Shown here piece by piece: positions 52,877-61,903 of a stretch of DNA of 64,000 bases. The stretch is taken from contig JAENZA010000005.1 in assembly GCA_016841485.1 (NCBI GenBank), forward strand, positions 1 through 64,000. The letters run 5' to 3'. A program made the position numbers and the translations under genes. This DNA is from Methanobacteriota archaeon (GTDB lineage Archaea; Halobacteriota; Methanomicrobia; Methanomicrobiales; Methanomicrobiaceae). A model generated the notes under the pieces. The model searched no databases. It was given only the letters and a program-made list of their open reading frames with translations, and was not told the origin of the DNA. Numbering within the stretch: position 1 is the stretch's first letter; every line of letters begins with the position of its first letter.

Positions 52877-54247
52877 TCACTTCGGCATAAGCCCTGCGGC
52901 GATGTACCCCGTGATCCCGCCGGCGGCGTTATAGACGTCGGTAAAGCCCTTCTGCTTTAGGAGGCTGCAGGCAAGGCTCGACCGGTGCCCGGTCCGGCAC
53001 ACTGCAATCGTGGGGCGGTCGGGGTCAAGTTCACCTGCCCGGGTCCTGAGATCCATGGCCATGATGTTGACGGCCCCCGTAATGTGCTGCTGTTCGTATT
53101 CGTCCCTGGACCTTACATCGAGAAGAACGATGTCGGGATCCTTGATTTTCTCATGCACCTCGGACGGGGAGAGCTGGTGGATGTGATCGGTGGTGTAGCC
53201 TGCGGTCACCCATGCATGGGTCCCTCCTTCGAGGTAACCGATCGTCCGGTCGAGGCCGACCCGCCGGAGTTGTATGACTGCCTCCCTTGCCTGGGCGGGG
53301 CCTTCTGCGACGAGGAGGATGTCCCTGTCCGGCGGCAGCACCCAACCCGCAAAGGTGGAGAAGTTGCCGCCCATGTCGATGTGATAGCTGTCGGGGATGT
53401 GCTGGCCACCGAAGGTGGCATAGTTGCGGATACTTACCACGATGGTCTCTGCATCCTTCATCCGCTCATGGAACTCGGCCGGTTTCATTGCCCGCAGCGG
53501 AGGCAGGGTCCGCACGAGTGCCGGCCCCTTTCGGTTGATGTCGCTGCACCGGGCGAAGTGATCGGGTGCCGGCGGCATATCGACGGTCAGTGAGTGGATA
53601 AACTCCTCCGTGTCCCCGATACGCAGCGCCGGGTTGTAGGTGTTCTCGTATCCGATGGTCGATAACCGCATCGCACCCATCGCCTTTCCACAGAGGGACC
53701 CCGCACCGTGTGCCGGAAACACCATGCATTCGGGAGGCAGGGTCATGACCTTCGTGTGGAGGTTGTCATAGAGCTGGCCTGCCAGTTCACGGGCCTTTCC
53801 CGGAAAGAGGTCGGGACGGCCAACATCCCCGACAAAGAGCGTATCACCGGTAAATGCCGCGACCGGCGTATCTCCGCGGGAGGTGTCGGAGACCGCATAG
53901 ACGAGGCAGTCGGGGGTGTGTCCGGGTGTCTCAAGGACCCGGAATACCATGTCTTCCATGGTGAAGATGTCGCCGTCGGACAGCGGCACATGCTCGAAGG
54001 TGCAATGGCCTGCGGCAGGGGCATAGATTTTTGCCCCCGTCTGTTCGGCAAGGTCCATATGGCCCGAGACAAAATCCGCATGAAGATGCGTCTCGAGAAT
54101 ATGCGTTATCCTGAGTCCCTCGGCCTCTGCGGCCTCGAGGTAGCGGTCCACGTCACGACTCGGGTCCACGATGGCACAGGTCGTGGTGCCACCGATAAGA
54201 TATGAGCTGTGGGCGATTTTTTCAATAAAGAACTGTTTCAGCAACAT
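52877..54247 (-). CDS. Persulfide dioxygenase-like MBL protein with two rhodanese domains
   Basis: A 456-residue protein. Residues 1-230 are an ETHE1-type metallo-beta-lactamase domain with metal ligands His54, His56, Asp58 and His63 (THLHADFVSGH). Residues about 260-345 are a degenerate rhodanese domain whose active-site loop reads LLVAEGPAQ without cysteine. Residues about 360-456 are an active-type rhodanese with Cys in AVCRTGHRSS. Known relatives oxidise persulfides with oxygen; in a strict anaerobe the enzyme may instead hydrolyse or transfer persulfide sulfur, or act during oxygen exposure. Thirty-one bases separate it from the YeeE genes. Confidence 0.9.
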   Translation of the reverse strand: MLLKQFFIEKIAHSSYLIGGTTTCAIVDPSRDVDRYLEAAEAEGLRITHILETHLHADFVSGHMDLAEQTGAKIYAPAAGHCTFEHVPLSDGDIFTMEDMVFRVLETPGHTPDCLVYAVSDTSRGDTPVAAFTGDTLFVGDVGRPDLFPGKARELAGQLYDNLHTKVMTLPPECMVFPAHGAGSLCGKAMGAMRLSTIGYENTYNPALRIGDTEEFIHSLTVDMPPAPDHFARCSDINRKGPALVRTLPPLRAMKPAEFHERMKDAETIVVSIRNYATFGGQHIPDSYHIDMGGNFSTFAGWVLPPDRDILLVAEGPAQAREAVIQLRRVGLDRTIGYLEGGTHAWVTAGYTTDHIHQLSPSEVHEKIKDPDIVLLDVRSRDEYEQQHITGAVNIMAMDLRTRAGELDPDRPTIAVCRTGHRSSLACSLLKQKGFTDVYNAAGGITGYIAAGLMPK

Positions 54248-54277
54248 AATACTCGTCCCGGATTACAATGCTGAGTC

Positions 54278-56086
54278 CTATAAGATGAAGAATATATAAA
54301 CTAATCCCGTCGCAATGAAGAGGAAGAGTACGGTCATTCCCCCTCCCGCCCGCAGGTAATCGGCGTTGCGGTACCCTCCCGGGGTCATCAGGAAGGCATT
54401 GACCTGGTGGGTCGGGAGGATGAACGAATTCGAGGCGCAGATGGCGACCAGGAGGGCCAGGCCGCGGGGGTCAAGGCCTGTCGAGGTGCCGATGATGATC
54501 ACGAGAGGGACGAGGAGGACGGTCGCCGCCACATTCGACATGAAGAGGGAAAAGAAGGTGGCAAGCGCCGCAATGCCGAGGAGGATGAGGAACGGATGCG
54601 CCATCGAAAGCAGGTCCATCATCACATCTGCGAGAAAGGCTGCCGTTCCGGTCTGGTCCATGGCGATGCCCAGCGGGATCAGTCCTGCAAGGAGAAAGAC
54701 GGTCCGCCAGTCGATGGCCCGGTATGCCTCACCGATGGTAAGCAGCCGGCCGAGGATCATCGCGATGGCGCCGGTTAAAAGACCGAGTGCGATCGGGACA
54801 CCGGTGAAGGTGAGCGCAATGCCCCCTCCGAGGCAGAGGAGGGCAAAGGGCCCTCTGGATGACTTGACCCCCTTCTCTTCCGGAACGGTACTCAGGACGA
54901 ACTCCGGTCCCTGCCCGATACGGTTGATCTTCTCCCACGGCCCGTAGACGACAAACGTGTCCCCCTGAGCGATGGGGATGTCAAAGAAGTCCTGCCGGTG
55001 TTCCCCTTCCTTCGTGAGCGACAGGATGATCTCAAGCCCGTGCTGTTTGCGAAATGAGAGTTCACGGAGTGTCTTTCCGGTGTAGGGGGAGTGGGGGCGC
55101 ACGATGATCTCGGCAAATCCCGCGTGTTCCTCGCCGACCTCTTCGGTCATACGTTCCTGGTTCCCTACGGGGACGAGTCCGTAGTCCGTGGAAAACCGCT
55201 TCGCATCTTCAGGTGTTCCGAGGAGGGAGAGTACCTGTCCCTCCGCAAAGACCGAGTACCGCCACGGTGCATAGAGAATGTCCCTCCCTGTCCTGACCGC
55301 CAGAAGATGGAGGGAATACCGGGATTTAAGGGAGACGTCCTCCCTGCTTGTGCCAACGAGCGGGCTCTCCTTTGGAACGATATAGTGGTGCAGATTCCCC
55401 GGGAGTTGCCAGGTCTCGATGATCTCCTGCTGGCCGGCAGGGCCGGTTGGTTCACCCTCGCCTGACGGGAGCACATACCTGCCCAGCAGGAGGAAGTACA
55501 GGATGCCTGTCCCCAGCAGCACAAGGCCAATCGGGGTGACGGCAAAGATGCCGAACGGTTCGAGGTTCCCCTGGGCGAGGAGATCGTTCAGGAGAATGAG
55601 GGGGGAGGATCCCACCATCGTAATAGTCCCGCCGAGGATTGCCATGAATCCCATCGGCATGATCAGGCGGGAACGGGGAATCCTGGTCTTTTTGGAAATG
55701 CGCAGGATGGCAGGGAGAAAGAGCGCCGCCGACCCGATATTCTGCATGAATCCCGAGAGCAGACCTACAACCGCGGAGATGACGGCCATCAGTTTCTTTT
55801 CGCTTGCGCCTGCAACTAGTACAATCTTTCGCGCAAGCAGGATCATGACCCCGGTCCTGTCCACTCCATAGCCGAGGATCATCACCGCCATCACCGAGAT
55901 GACGGCGTTGCTTGCAAACCCCGAGAATGTCTGGGCAGGGGAGATGAGACCCAGCCATCCGAGCGTGAGCATGATGATGATCGCAATCACATCGACCCTG
56001 AGTTTGTCAGTGACAAACAGGATGACGGTTGCAGCAAGGACAAGGAGGACAAGAAATATTTCAGGTGTCACATTGGTTACCACCAT
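54278..56086 (-). CDS. SLC13/DASS-family anion permease with central RCK_C domains
   Basis: A 602-residue permease from the ATG at 56086. Two blocks of membrane helices flank two cytosolic TrkA_C/RCK_C domains (about residues 205-285 and 300-385). SGFMQNIGSAALFLPAI and, in the second half, FSLFMSNVAATVLLVPLVI are the re-entrant S-N-x-A/T motifs of sulfate and dicarboxylate carriers. An upstream TATA-like box CTTTTATTGC at 56120-56129 favours this ATG over a TTG 36 bases earlier. First gene of the operon; the neighbours suggest that sulfate, thiosulfate or a related anion is carried. Confidence 0.92.
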   Translation of the reverse strand: MVVTNVTPEIFLVLLVLAATVILFVTDKLRVDVIAIIIMLTLGWLGLISPAQTFSGFASNAVISVMAVMILGYGVDRTGVMILLARKIVLVAGASEKKLMAVISAVVGLLSGFMQNIGSAALFLPAILRISKKTRIPRSRLIMPMGFMAILGGTITMVGSSPLILLNDLLAQGNLEPFGIFAVTPIGLVLLGTGILYFLLLGRYVLPSGEGEPTGPAGQQEIIETWQLPGNLHHYIVPKESPLVGTSREDVSLKSRYSLHLLAVRTGRDILYAPWRYSVFAEGQVLSLLGTPEDAKRFSTDYGLVPVGNQERMTEEVGEEHAGFAEIIVRPHSPYTGKTLRELSFRKQHGLEIILSLTKEGEHRQDFFDIPIAQGDTFVVYGPWEKINRIGQGPEFVLSTVPEEKGVKSSRGPFALLCLGGGIALTFTGVPIALGLLTGAIAMILGRLLTIGEAYRAIDWRTVFLLAGLIPLGIAMDQTGTAAFLADVMMDLLSMAHPFLILLGIAALATFFSLFMSNVAATVLLVPLVIIIGTSTGLDPRGLALLVAICASNSFILPTHQVNAFLMTPGGYRNADYLRAGGGMTVLFLFIATGLVYIFFIL

Positions 56087-56324
56087 ATCATACCAATATC
56101 TCCAGATGGGCGCATAGTGCAATAAAAGATATGGTGTCCCCTACGCCTTCTTCGGCAGCGGTTTAGTGAACATGAAAAGGTCTGGTTACGGTGGTGATGA
56201 TTTACTGTCTACGGACCTGTCTCTCAGGTTGGGCCTGCCGGATATCCGGGCCCTCTATTTCGTCGATGAGATGGTTTATCGAATCCGATGAATTAGTTAA
56301 CTTGATGCAGTCATAGAGTATCAT

Positions 56325-56528
56325 ATGGGTTTTAATATCTTAAATGCCGAAAAACTGAAGAATCTGGATATATGGGATATGGCATGTGTGAAAGGGTCTG
56401 TCTTCTTTTTCACCCTTTTTCTTGCATCTGTTCTCCCTGTGCTCCTCTCGTTCGAATGGTATTGGTATCTCATCCCTGTACTGCTCCTTGGGGCCCGTCC
56501 GGTGTACCATTGGTTTGGAAAGCAATGA
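56325..56528 (+). CDS. Small conserved two-helix membrane protein
   Basis: A 67-residue protein starting MGFNILNAEKLKNLDIWDMA. Two hydrophobic helices (about residues 23-40 and 44-60) are joined by a tight turn with aromatic residues (FEWYWYL). The pattern of a short amphipathic start with IWDMACVK then a helix is one I associate with a small archaeal/bacterial membrane protein family of unknown role. It is monocistronic and 126 bp upstream of cooS; nothing links it directly to CODH. Confidence 0.68.
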   Translation: MGFNILNAEKLKNLDIWDMACVKGSVFFFTLFLASVLPVLLSFEWYWYLIPVLLLGARPVYHWFGKQ

Positions 56529-56654
56529 GAAGAACCGGTATGGCATGCTTCCTGTTCTGGTTTCATTCCCCCATTCTGGAAAATAGCTATATGGCATTCC
56601 GTCCATCTGCATCAATACTGACATCATCCCGGATGATGGAACCAGGTGATATGG

Positions 56655-58616
56655 ATGGACGAGAAACCAAAACCGGTGCTGGTCGAAAAAAAACTTGAGA
56701 CCTGCGAGATAGACCGGGCACGAATGAGCCTCATGGACCCAAAACTCATAGAGGAGAAGGTCAAGGAACGGACGATCGACGAACTGGCACAGGAGATGCT
56801 CCGGCACACCCTGCGCGAGGGCATCGAGACGGTGTGGGACCGGTACGAGATGCAGCAGCCCCAGTGCACGTACTGTGCGAGCGGCCTTTCATGCAGCCGC
56901 TGTGCGATGGGGCCGTGCAGGATCATCCCGGAACATAACCGCGATCGGGGCGTCTGCGGTGCGGACCGTGACCTCGTCGTTGCGAGAAACCTGCTCGACA
57001 CCATCGCAACGGGAGCCGCAGCCCACTCGGACCACGGCCGCGACATCGTCGAGACGCTGTACAAGACCGGGAAAGGGACCGCCCAGGGGTATGAGATATC
57101 CGACCCGGCAAAGCTCAGGCGTATCGCCGGCGAACTCGGTGTTGCGACGGAGGGGAGACGTGATGAGGACGTCGCGGTCGATGTCGGCCTCGGGCTTCTC
57201 GAGGAGTTCGGGACGGTGAAAAACGAGATTTGCTTTTCGAAACGTGCTCCCGAACAGACCCGGGCCATATGGGACGCCGCGGGCATCCGGCCGCGGAGCG
57301 TCGACCGGGAGATCGTGGAGGCCATGCACCGCGTGCACATGGGCGTCGGGGCAAGCTACGTGAATATCCTTCTGCACGGCCTGCGGACGGCCCTCGGGGA
57401 CGGGTGGGGCGGCTCGATGATGGGCACGGAAATATCCGATGTCCTCTTCGGCACGCCAACGATTAACCAGTCGAAGGTGAACCTCGGTGTCCTGAAAGAG
57501 GACTATGTGAATGTGTCCCTCCACGGCCACAACCCGATGCTCTCTGAGGTGGTCGTCCGGGCATCGGAGGACCCCGACATCCAGGCGCTTGCGGAGAAGA
57601 TGGGGGCCAAGGGCGTCAACCTGGTCGGCCTCTGTTGCACGGGCAATGAACTCCTGATGCGAAAAGGGGTCCCGATGGCGGGCAACCACTTCAACCAGGA
57701 GCTCGTGATCACCACCGGTGCCCTCGAGGCGATGATCATCGACTACCAGTGCATCTTCCCCTCGCTGCCGCGGACGGCAAGCTGTTATCACACGAAGATC
57801 GTCTCTACGAGCGAGAAATCGAAGGTGGTCGGTTCGTATTACTACGACTTCAAACCCGAGAATGCCTATGAAACAGCAAAGGCCATCCTGAAGATGGCAG
57901 TCAACAACTTCCCGAACCGGGTACAGGAGAAGGTCATCATCCCCGGCAAACCGGTCGACCTGATGGCCGGGTTTTCAGTGGAGGCCATACAGGGGGCACT
58001 CGGTGGGACCTTCCAGCCGCTCATCGACGCCATCGCTGCAGGCAAAATTCGGGGAGCGGTCGGCATCGTCGGCTGCAACAACCCGAAGGTGAAGCATGAC
58101 TACGGGCATGTGACCCTTGCAAAGGAGCTGATAAAACACGATATCCTCTGTGTCGAGACAGGATGCGCAGCGATTGCATCAGGAAAGGCGGGGCTCCTCA
58201 TGCCCGACGCCGCATTCCTCGCCGGACCGGGGCTCAGGGAGGTATGCAAGGCCCTCGGCATCCCGCCGGTCCTGCATATGGGCTCGTGCGTGGACTGTTC
58301 ACGCATCCTCGTCCTCCTCGCGGAGCTTGCAAAAGCGCTGGGGGTCGGCATCCACCAGCTTCCGGTGGCGGGTGCCGCACCCGAGTGGTATTCGCAGAAG
58401 GCGGTCTCCATCGGCTCCTATTTTGTCGCCTCGGGGGTGTATACCGTCCTCGGGGTGATGCCGAAGATCACCGGCAGCCAGAACGTGGCGGAGCTGCTCA
58501 CCGGCGGGGTGGAAGGGGTGGTCCAGGCGAAATTTGCCGTGGAACCGGACCCCGAAGCGGCGGCGAAACTGATCATCTCGCATATCGACGGGAAGAGAAA
58601 GGAGCTCGGCCTGTAG
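56655..58616 (+). CDS. cooS: Monofunctional Ni-carbon monoxide dehydrogenase catalytic subunit
   Basis: A 653-residue enzyme from the ATG at 56655. It oxidises CO to CO2 (or the reverse) at a Ni-Fe-S C-cluster. The active-site set of CODH-II is intact by alignment: His in AAHSDHG, HGHNP, GLCCTGNE, ASCYHT, IVGCNN, ETGCAA, GSCVDCS and the Lys in QKAVSIG. N-terminal Fe-S ligands are Cys71, Cys74, Cys80, Cys83, Cys88 and Cys101. The D-cluster pair is C-x2-C instead of C-x7-C, the pattern of the Desulfovibrio vulgaris enzyme with a [2Fe-2S] D-cluster. No acetyl-CoA synthase genes are adjacent, so this is the CooS type, not the Cdh complex. Confidence 0.96.
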   Translation: MDEKPKPVLVEKKLETCEIDRARMSLMDPKLIEEKVKERTIDELAQEMLRHTLREGIETVWDRYEMQQPQCTYCASGLSCSRCAMGPCRIIPEHNRDRGVCGADRDLVVARNLLDTIATGAAAHSDHGRDIVETLYKTGKGTAQGYEISDPAKLRRIAGELGVATEGRRDEDVAVDVGLGLLEEFGTVKNEICFSKRAPEQTRAIWDAAGIRPRSVDREIVEAMHRVHMGVGASYVNILLHGLRTALGDGWGGSMMGTEISDVLFGTPTINQSKVNLGVLKEDYVNVSLHGHNPMLSEVVVRASEDPDIQALAEKMGAKGVNLVGLCCTGNELLMRKGVPMAGNHFNQELVITTGALEAMIIDYQCIFPSLPRTASCYHTKIVSTSEKSKVVGSYYYDFKPENAYETAKAILKMAVNNFPNRVQEKVIIPGKPVDLMAGFSVEAIQGALGGTFQPLIDAIAAGKIRGAVGIVGCNNPKVKHDYGHVTLAKELIKHDILCVETGCAAIASGKAGLLMPDAAFLAGPGLREVCKALGIPPVLHMGSCVDCSRILVLLAELAKALGVGIHQLPVAGAAPEWYSQKAVSIGSYFVASGVYTVLGVMPKITGSQNVAELLTGGVEGVVQAKFAVEPDPEAAAKLIISHIDGKRKELGL

Positions 58617-58628
58617 AGGAGAAGAGGG

Positions 58629-59537
58629 ATGGGTGACAAAAAATCAGGGATACAGAAGGCGACACGGTACTTCCGGACCCACCGGGCACCGTCTCGGGGC
58701 GATGGCATGCGCATCGTCATCGCCGGCAAAGGCGGTGTGGGAAAGACCACCACCTGCGCCATTCTGTCATCCATCTTTGCCGACGGTGGCATGAATGTCC
58801 TCGCCGTTGACGAGGACCCGCAGCAGAACCTCGCCTTCTCCCTCGGGTATCCCCCGGACCGGGCATCCGAGATCATCCCGCTGGCGAAGAATGCTGCCTA
58901 TATCGAGGAGAAGGTCGGCGTGCGCCCCGGGTCCGGGTGGGGCGGGGTGCTCCGGCTCAATCCACAGGTGAGCGACGTGGTGGAGCGCTACGGCATCGCC
59001 ATCGACGACCGCATCAGCCTGCTGGTGATGGGAAGCGTCTCCACCGCGGCGGGGGGCTGCCTCTGCCCGGAAAACGCCCTTCTGGGCAGTGTCCTCCGGT
59101 ACATCCGCCTGCGGCGAAATGAGGTGATCCTGATGGATACCCAGGCCGGGGTCGAGCATTTCGGCCGGGCGATGTCGGATGGGTTTTCCCAGGCGGTAGT
59201 GGTCACCGAACCCTCCTTCAATGCGTACAGCGTCGCCGAGCACTCCGCATCTCTTGCCCGTGAACTCGGCATCCGGCATGTGCACCTGGTGGTAAACAAG
59301 GTTCGCTCGGAGTCGGATATCAGGAAAATCGAACGTCTCTCCGGGGGAGGGATGAAATTCACCTCGGTTCACTATCTCCCCTACAATGAAGAGATCATTG
59401 AATCAGAGCCTGATGTACGAAGGATCGGTTCGGCAAAGACGGAAAATCCCGTTGCAGAGTCCCTCCGGGATCTCTACCTCGATATATGCGCTGCAGCAGA
59501 AAAGAGTGAAAAAAAGATTATATCGAGGCCTTCCTGA
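58629..59537 (+). CDS. cooC: CODH nickel-insertion ATPase CooC
   Basis: A 302-residue MinD/NifH-type ATPase that loads nickel into CooS. The deviant Walker A is GKGGVGKTTT, and a CxC pair in GGCLCPENA matches the dimer-bridging metal site of CooC. The ATG at 58629 has a GAGGAGAAGAGGG ribosome-binding site 12 bp after cooS; the conserved domain begins at Met27 (58707), so the first 26 residues are an unusual extension or the start is internal. It overlaps the convergent ABC permease gene by 20 bp at the stop ends. Confidence 0.93.
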   Translation: MGDKKSGIQKATRYFRTHRAPSRGDGMRIVIAGKGGVGKTTTCAILSSIFADGGMNVLAVDEDPQQNLAFSLGYPPDRASEIIPLAKNAAYIEEKVGVRPGSGWGGVLRLNPQVSDVVERYGIAIDDRISLLVMGSVSTAAGGCLCPENALLGSVLRYIRLRRNEVILMDTQAGVEHFGRAMSDGFSQAVVVTEPSFNAYSVAEHSASLARELGIRHVHLVVNKVRSESDIRKIERLSGGGMKFTSVHYLPYNEEIIESEPDVRRIGSAKTENPVAESLRDLYLDICAAAEKSEKKIISRPS

Positions 59538-60270
59538 ACAGGACGGCCCCGATGACGATCATCACGGCAGTACATCCCCCGAGCACACCAAGGCAGGTGA
59601 GGGGACCGATGGCCGAGGTGCCCAGGAGCCCGTAGCGGATCCCCTCGACCCCGTAGGTGAGGGGATCGAGGTAGGTCACCACCCGCAGCCATTCGGGGAG
59701 GCTTTCGATGGGAAAGAGGGCCCCGGACAAACCGAATATCGGGAAGATGACGAAGTTCATGATCAGCTGGAAGCCATGCATGTCCTCCATCTTCGAGGCG
59801 ATCGCGATGCCGAAGGCGGCAAAGCAGATGCCGATGAGGAGCATGAAGACAAAGGCGATTAGAAATCCGGTCATGCCGGAGAACTGCAGCCCGATGACGA
59901 GCGAGAGAACGAGGATGATCGCTCCCTGTATAAGGGCGGTCGTGGCCCCGCCGAGGGTCTGGCCCAGCATGATCTCCAGGCGGGAGACGGGGGCGACCAG
60001 GGTCTCTTTTAAAAATCCGAACTGCTTGTCCCAGATGACCTGTATCCCTGAGAAGACCGAGGTGAAGAGCACGCTCATCGCGATGATGCCGGGGATGATG
60101 AATTCCATGTACCCCGCTCCTCCCTCCCCCGGTATCTGGACCACCGAATTAAGCCCGAATCCCAGCGCCAGGAGGAAGAAGAGCGGCATTCCCAGACTGC
60201 CGACGATCCGGCTCTTCGAACGCAGGTAGCGTTTGATGTTTCTCAGCCAGAGGGTGTAGACGATATCCAT
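59518..60270 (-). CDS. ABC-2 type transporter permease (DrrB-like)
   Basis: A 250-residue permease with six helices. The ABC-2 signature KETLVAPVSRLEIMLGQTLGG and the later FPIFGLSGALFPIESLPEW are typical of DrrB and related drug or lipid exporters. Its start is two bases after the ATPase stop. The stop region overlaps the end of cooC on the opposite strand by 20 bp. Confidence 0.93.
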   Translation of the reverse strand: MDIVYTLWLRNIKRYLRSKSRIVGSLGMPLFFLLALGFGLNSVVQIPGEGGAGYMEFIIPGIIAMSVLFTSVFSGIQVIWDKQFGFLKETLVAPVSRLEIMLGQTLGGATTALIQGAIILVLSLVIGLQFSGMTGFLIAFVFMLLIGICFAAFGIAIASKMEDMHGFQLIMNFVIFPIFGLSGALFPIESLPEWLRVVTYLDPLTYGVEGIRYGLLGTSAIGPLTCLGVLGGCTAVMIVIGAVLFRKASI

Positions 60271-60272
60271 GC

Positions 60273-61256
60273 CTACCGCCTCCCTGCCCGGTGCATCATG
60301 CGCATCCGGGCCATGGTGCCGGCCTCCTCTTCCCGGATGGTCTTGCCGGTGTAATAGAGGAAGACGTCTTCAAGGGTGGGCTTGCGGATGGAGACGGAGG
60401 AGATCTCCAGTGCGTGGGTTCCGAAAAGGCCAATCAGTTCGACGATATGGGTCTCCGCGTCCCGGAGGTGGATGGTGACCTGCCCGTCGTGGAGTTCGGT
60501 CTTGATGATCCATTCTGCGGTCATGATCGCGGGGATGGCCGCGGCATCCGGTGATACGATGGTGACGACATCGCCCCCGATCCGGTCCTTGAGGCGGTCC
60601 GGGGTATCCATCGCGATGATCGTGCCATGGTCGATGATGGCAATCCGGTCGCAGAGGCGGTCCGCCTCGTCCATGTAATGGGTCGTGAGGATGATGGTGA
60701 CCCCCTTCTCCGTATTCAGCGATTTGATGTAATGCCAGAGGTGGTTTCTCGTCTGCGGGTCGAGCCCGAGGGTCGGTTCATCGAGGAAGAGCACCTTCGG
60801 CTCGTGCAGGAGTCCCCGGGCGATCTCGAGCCTTCGCCGCATGCCGCCGGAGAAGGTCTTGACGAGACTGTCTTTTCGATCCTCCAGTTCGACAAGCCGC
60901 AGAAGCGTCGAAATCCTTTCTTCCCTGACTTCGCGGGGGATCCGGTACAGCCTCCCGTGAAAGTCCATGTTCTCCCATGCCGTCAGCTCCTCGTCGAGGC
61001 TCTGGTCCTGGAAGACGATGCCGATGGATTTTCTGACGCCGTCCTGGTCGTCTGTTATATCGACGCCGTTTACCAGTGCCATGCCTGCGGTCGGTTCGAG
61101 AAGCGTTGCCAGCATGGAGATGGTCGTGGTCTTGCCGGCGCCATTGGGCCCCAGAAGGCCGAAGATCTCTCCGTCTGCTATGTCAAATGAAATGTCGTCG
61201 ACGGCGACAAAGCCGTCAAACTCTTTGGTAAGTCCTTCAACGTGTATCGCTGTCAT
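60273..61256 (-). CDS. ABC transporter ATPase (DrrA-like)
   Basis: A 327-residue ATPase from the ATG at 61256, inside the end of the PadR gene; a longer upstream frame is rejected. Walker A GPNGAGKTTTISML, Q-loop VFQDQSLDEELT, signature FSGGMRRRLEIARGLL, Walker B VLFLDEPTLGLD and H-loop TTHYMDEA are all present, followed by the DrrA-type C-terminal domain. It powers export through the adjacent DrrB-like permease. The cargo is unknown. Confidence 0.94.
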   Translation of the reverse strand: MTAIHVEGLTKEFDGFVAVDDISFDIADGEIFGLLGPNGAGKTTTISMLATLLEPTAGMALVNGVDITDDQDGVRKSIGIVFQDQSLDEELTAWENMDFHGRLYRIPREVREERISTLLRLVELEDRKDSLVKTFSGGMRRRLEIARGLLHEPKVLFLDEPTLGLDPQTRNHLWHYIKSLNTEKGVTIILTTHYMDEADRLCDRIAIIDHGTIIAMDTPDRLKDRIGGDVVTIVSPDAAAIPAIMTAEWIIKTELHDGQVTIHLRDAETHIVELIGLFGTHALEISSVSIRKPTLEDVFLYYTGKTIREEEAGTMARMRMMHRAGRR

Positions 61257-61740
61257 GATGGGCGAGGTTCCTGAGTTGTGCTGTGCAATCGTTGAGTATT
61301 CGTGTCGCTGCTTCTGTTTTTTCAGGCGGGATGCCTTCGATGGCATCACGCATCTGCCAGAGGGCATCGCCAAGGTTTGTTCTTTCCTCTCCGAAGACTT
61401 CCATGTGCAGGTCCCGCAGGAGAAGGAACTTATCCCGCTGGTGGTGGCGGTGTTCCCTGACCTGCCGGAGGATGCCCCTGCCCTGTTCGGTGGTCTGAAA
61501 GATGTTCTTCGAGCGGGGTCCCGTCTCCACGACGGTGATGAGCCCCTCCTCCTCGAGATGCGTGATAATGGGATAGAGGGTCCCTTTGCTCGGGACCCAG
61601 GCGCCGTGCGTCTTCTCCTCGATCTCCTTCAGGAGATCATAGCCGGACTTCGGCTCCCTGCAGAGTGCATGAAGGATATAGAGGGCGAGAAAGCCCCGCT
61701 CCTTCCCGTGTGGTGAGGTGAATGACAGTAGACCTTTCAT
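61237..61740 (-). CDS. PadR-family transcriptional regulator
   Basis: A 167-residue regulator with the PadR winged helix: LALYILHALCREPKSGYDLLKEI, then WVPSKGTLYPIITHLEEEGLI, spanning about residues 17-85, and a helical dimerisation tail. PadR proteins commonly repress an adjacent DrrAB-type exporter and respond to its substrate. Here it is the first gene of that operon and overlaps the ATPase gene by 20 bp. The candidate operator is just upstream of its start. Confidence 0.94.
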   Translation of the reverse strand: MKGLLSFTSPHGKERGFLALYILHALCREPKSGYDLLKEIEEKTHGAWVPSKGTLYPIITHLEEEGLITVVETGPRSKNIFQTTEQGRGILRQVREHRHHQRDKFLLLRDLHMEVFGEERTNLGDALWQMRDAIEGIPPEKTEAATRILNDCTAQLRNLAHHDSDTR

Positions 61741-61763
61741 GGTATGGTGGATGCTCCTCTATA

Positions 61764-61800
61764 GTTCGGTATTGAACCGTTCGTTTCCGCACTATATTGT
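61764..61800 (-). promoter_or_regulatory. Promoter and candidate operator of the PadR operon
   Basis: On the minus strand ACAATATAGT at 61791-61800 is the TATA-like element. GTTCGGTATTGAAC at 61764-61777 is an imperfect palindrome placed at the expected transcription start, a typical position for repressor binding. GAGGAG lies 15 bases or so before the ATG. Confidence 0.45.
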
Positions 61801-61903
61801 TCTCACCTCACCAATAAGGATTCTCATCCGTCAACCGGGGAGGCCGGTACCGGGGCGACGGCCAGCCCCATGGTCCGGGAAAAAAGAGAAAGTTCAGGTA
61901 TTT

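Noticed and set aside
56889-57791. A 300-codon open frame antisense to cooS
   Set aside because: cooS is certain; the antisense frame reflects third-position GC bias.
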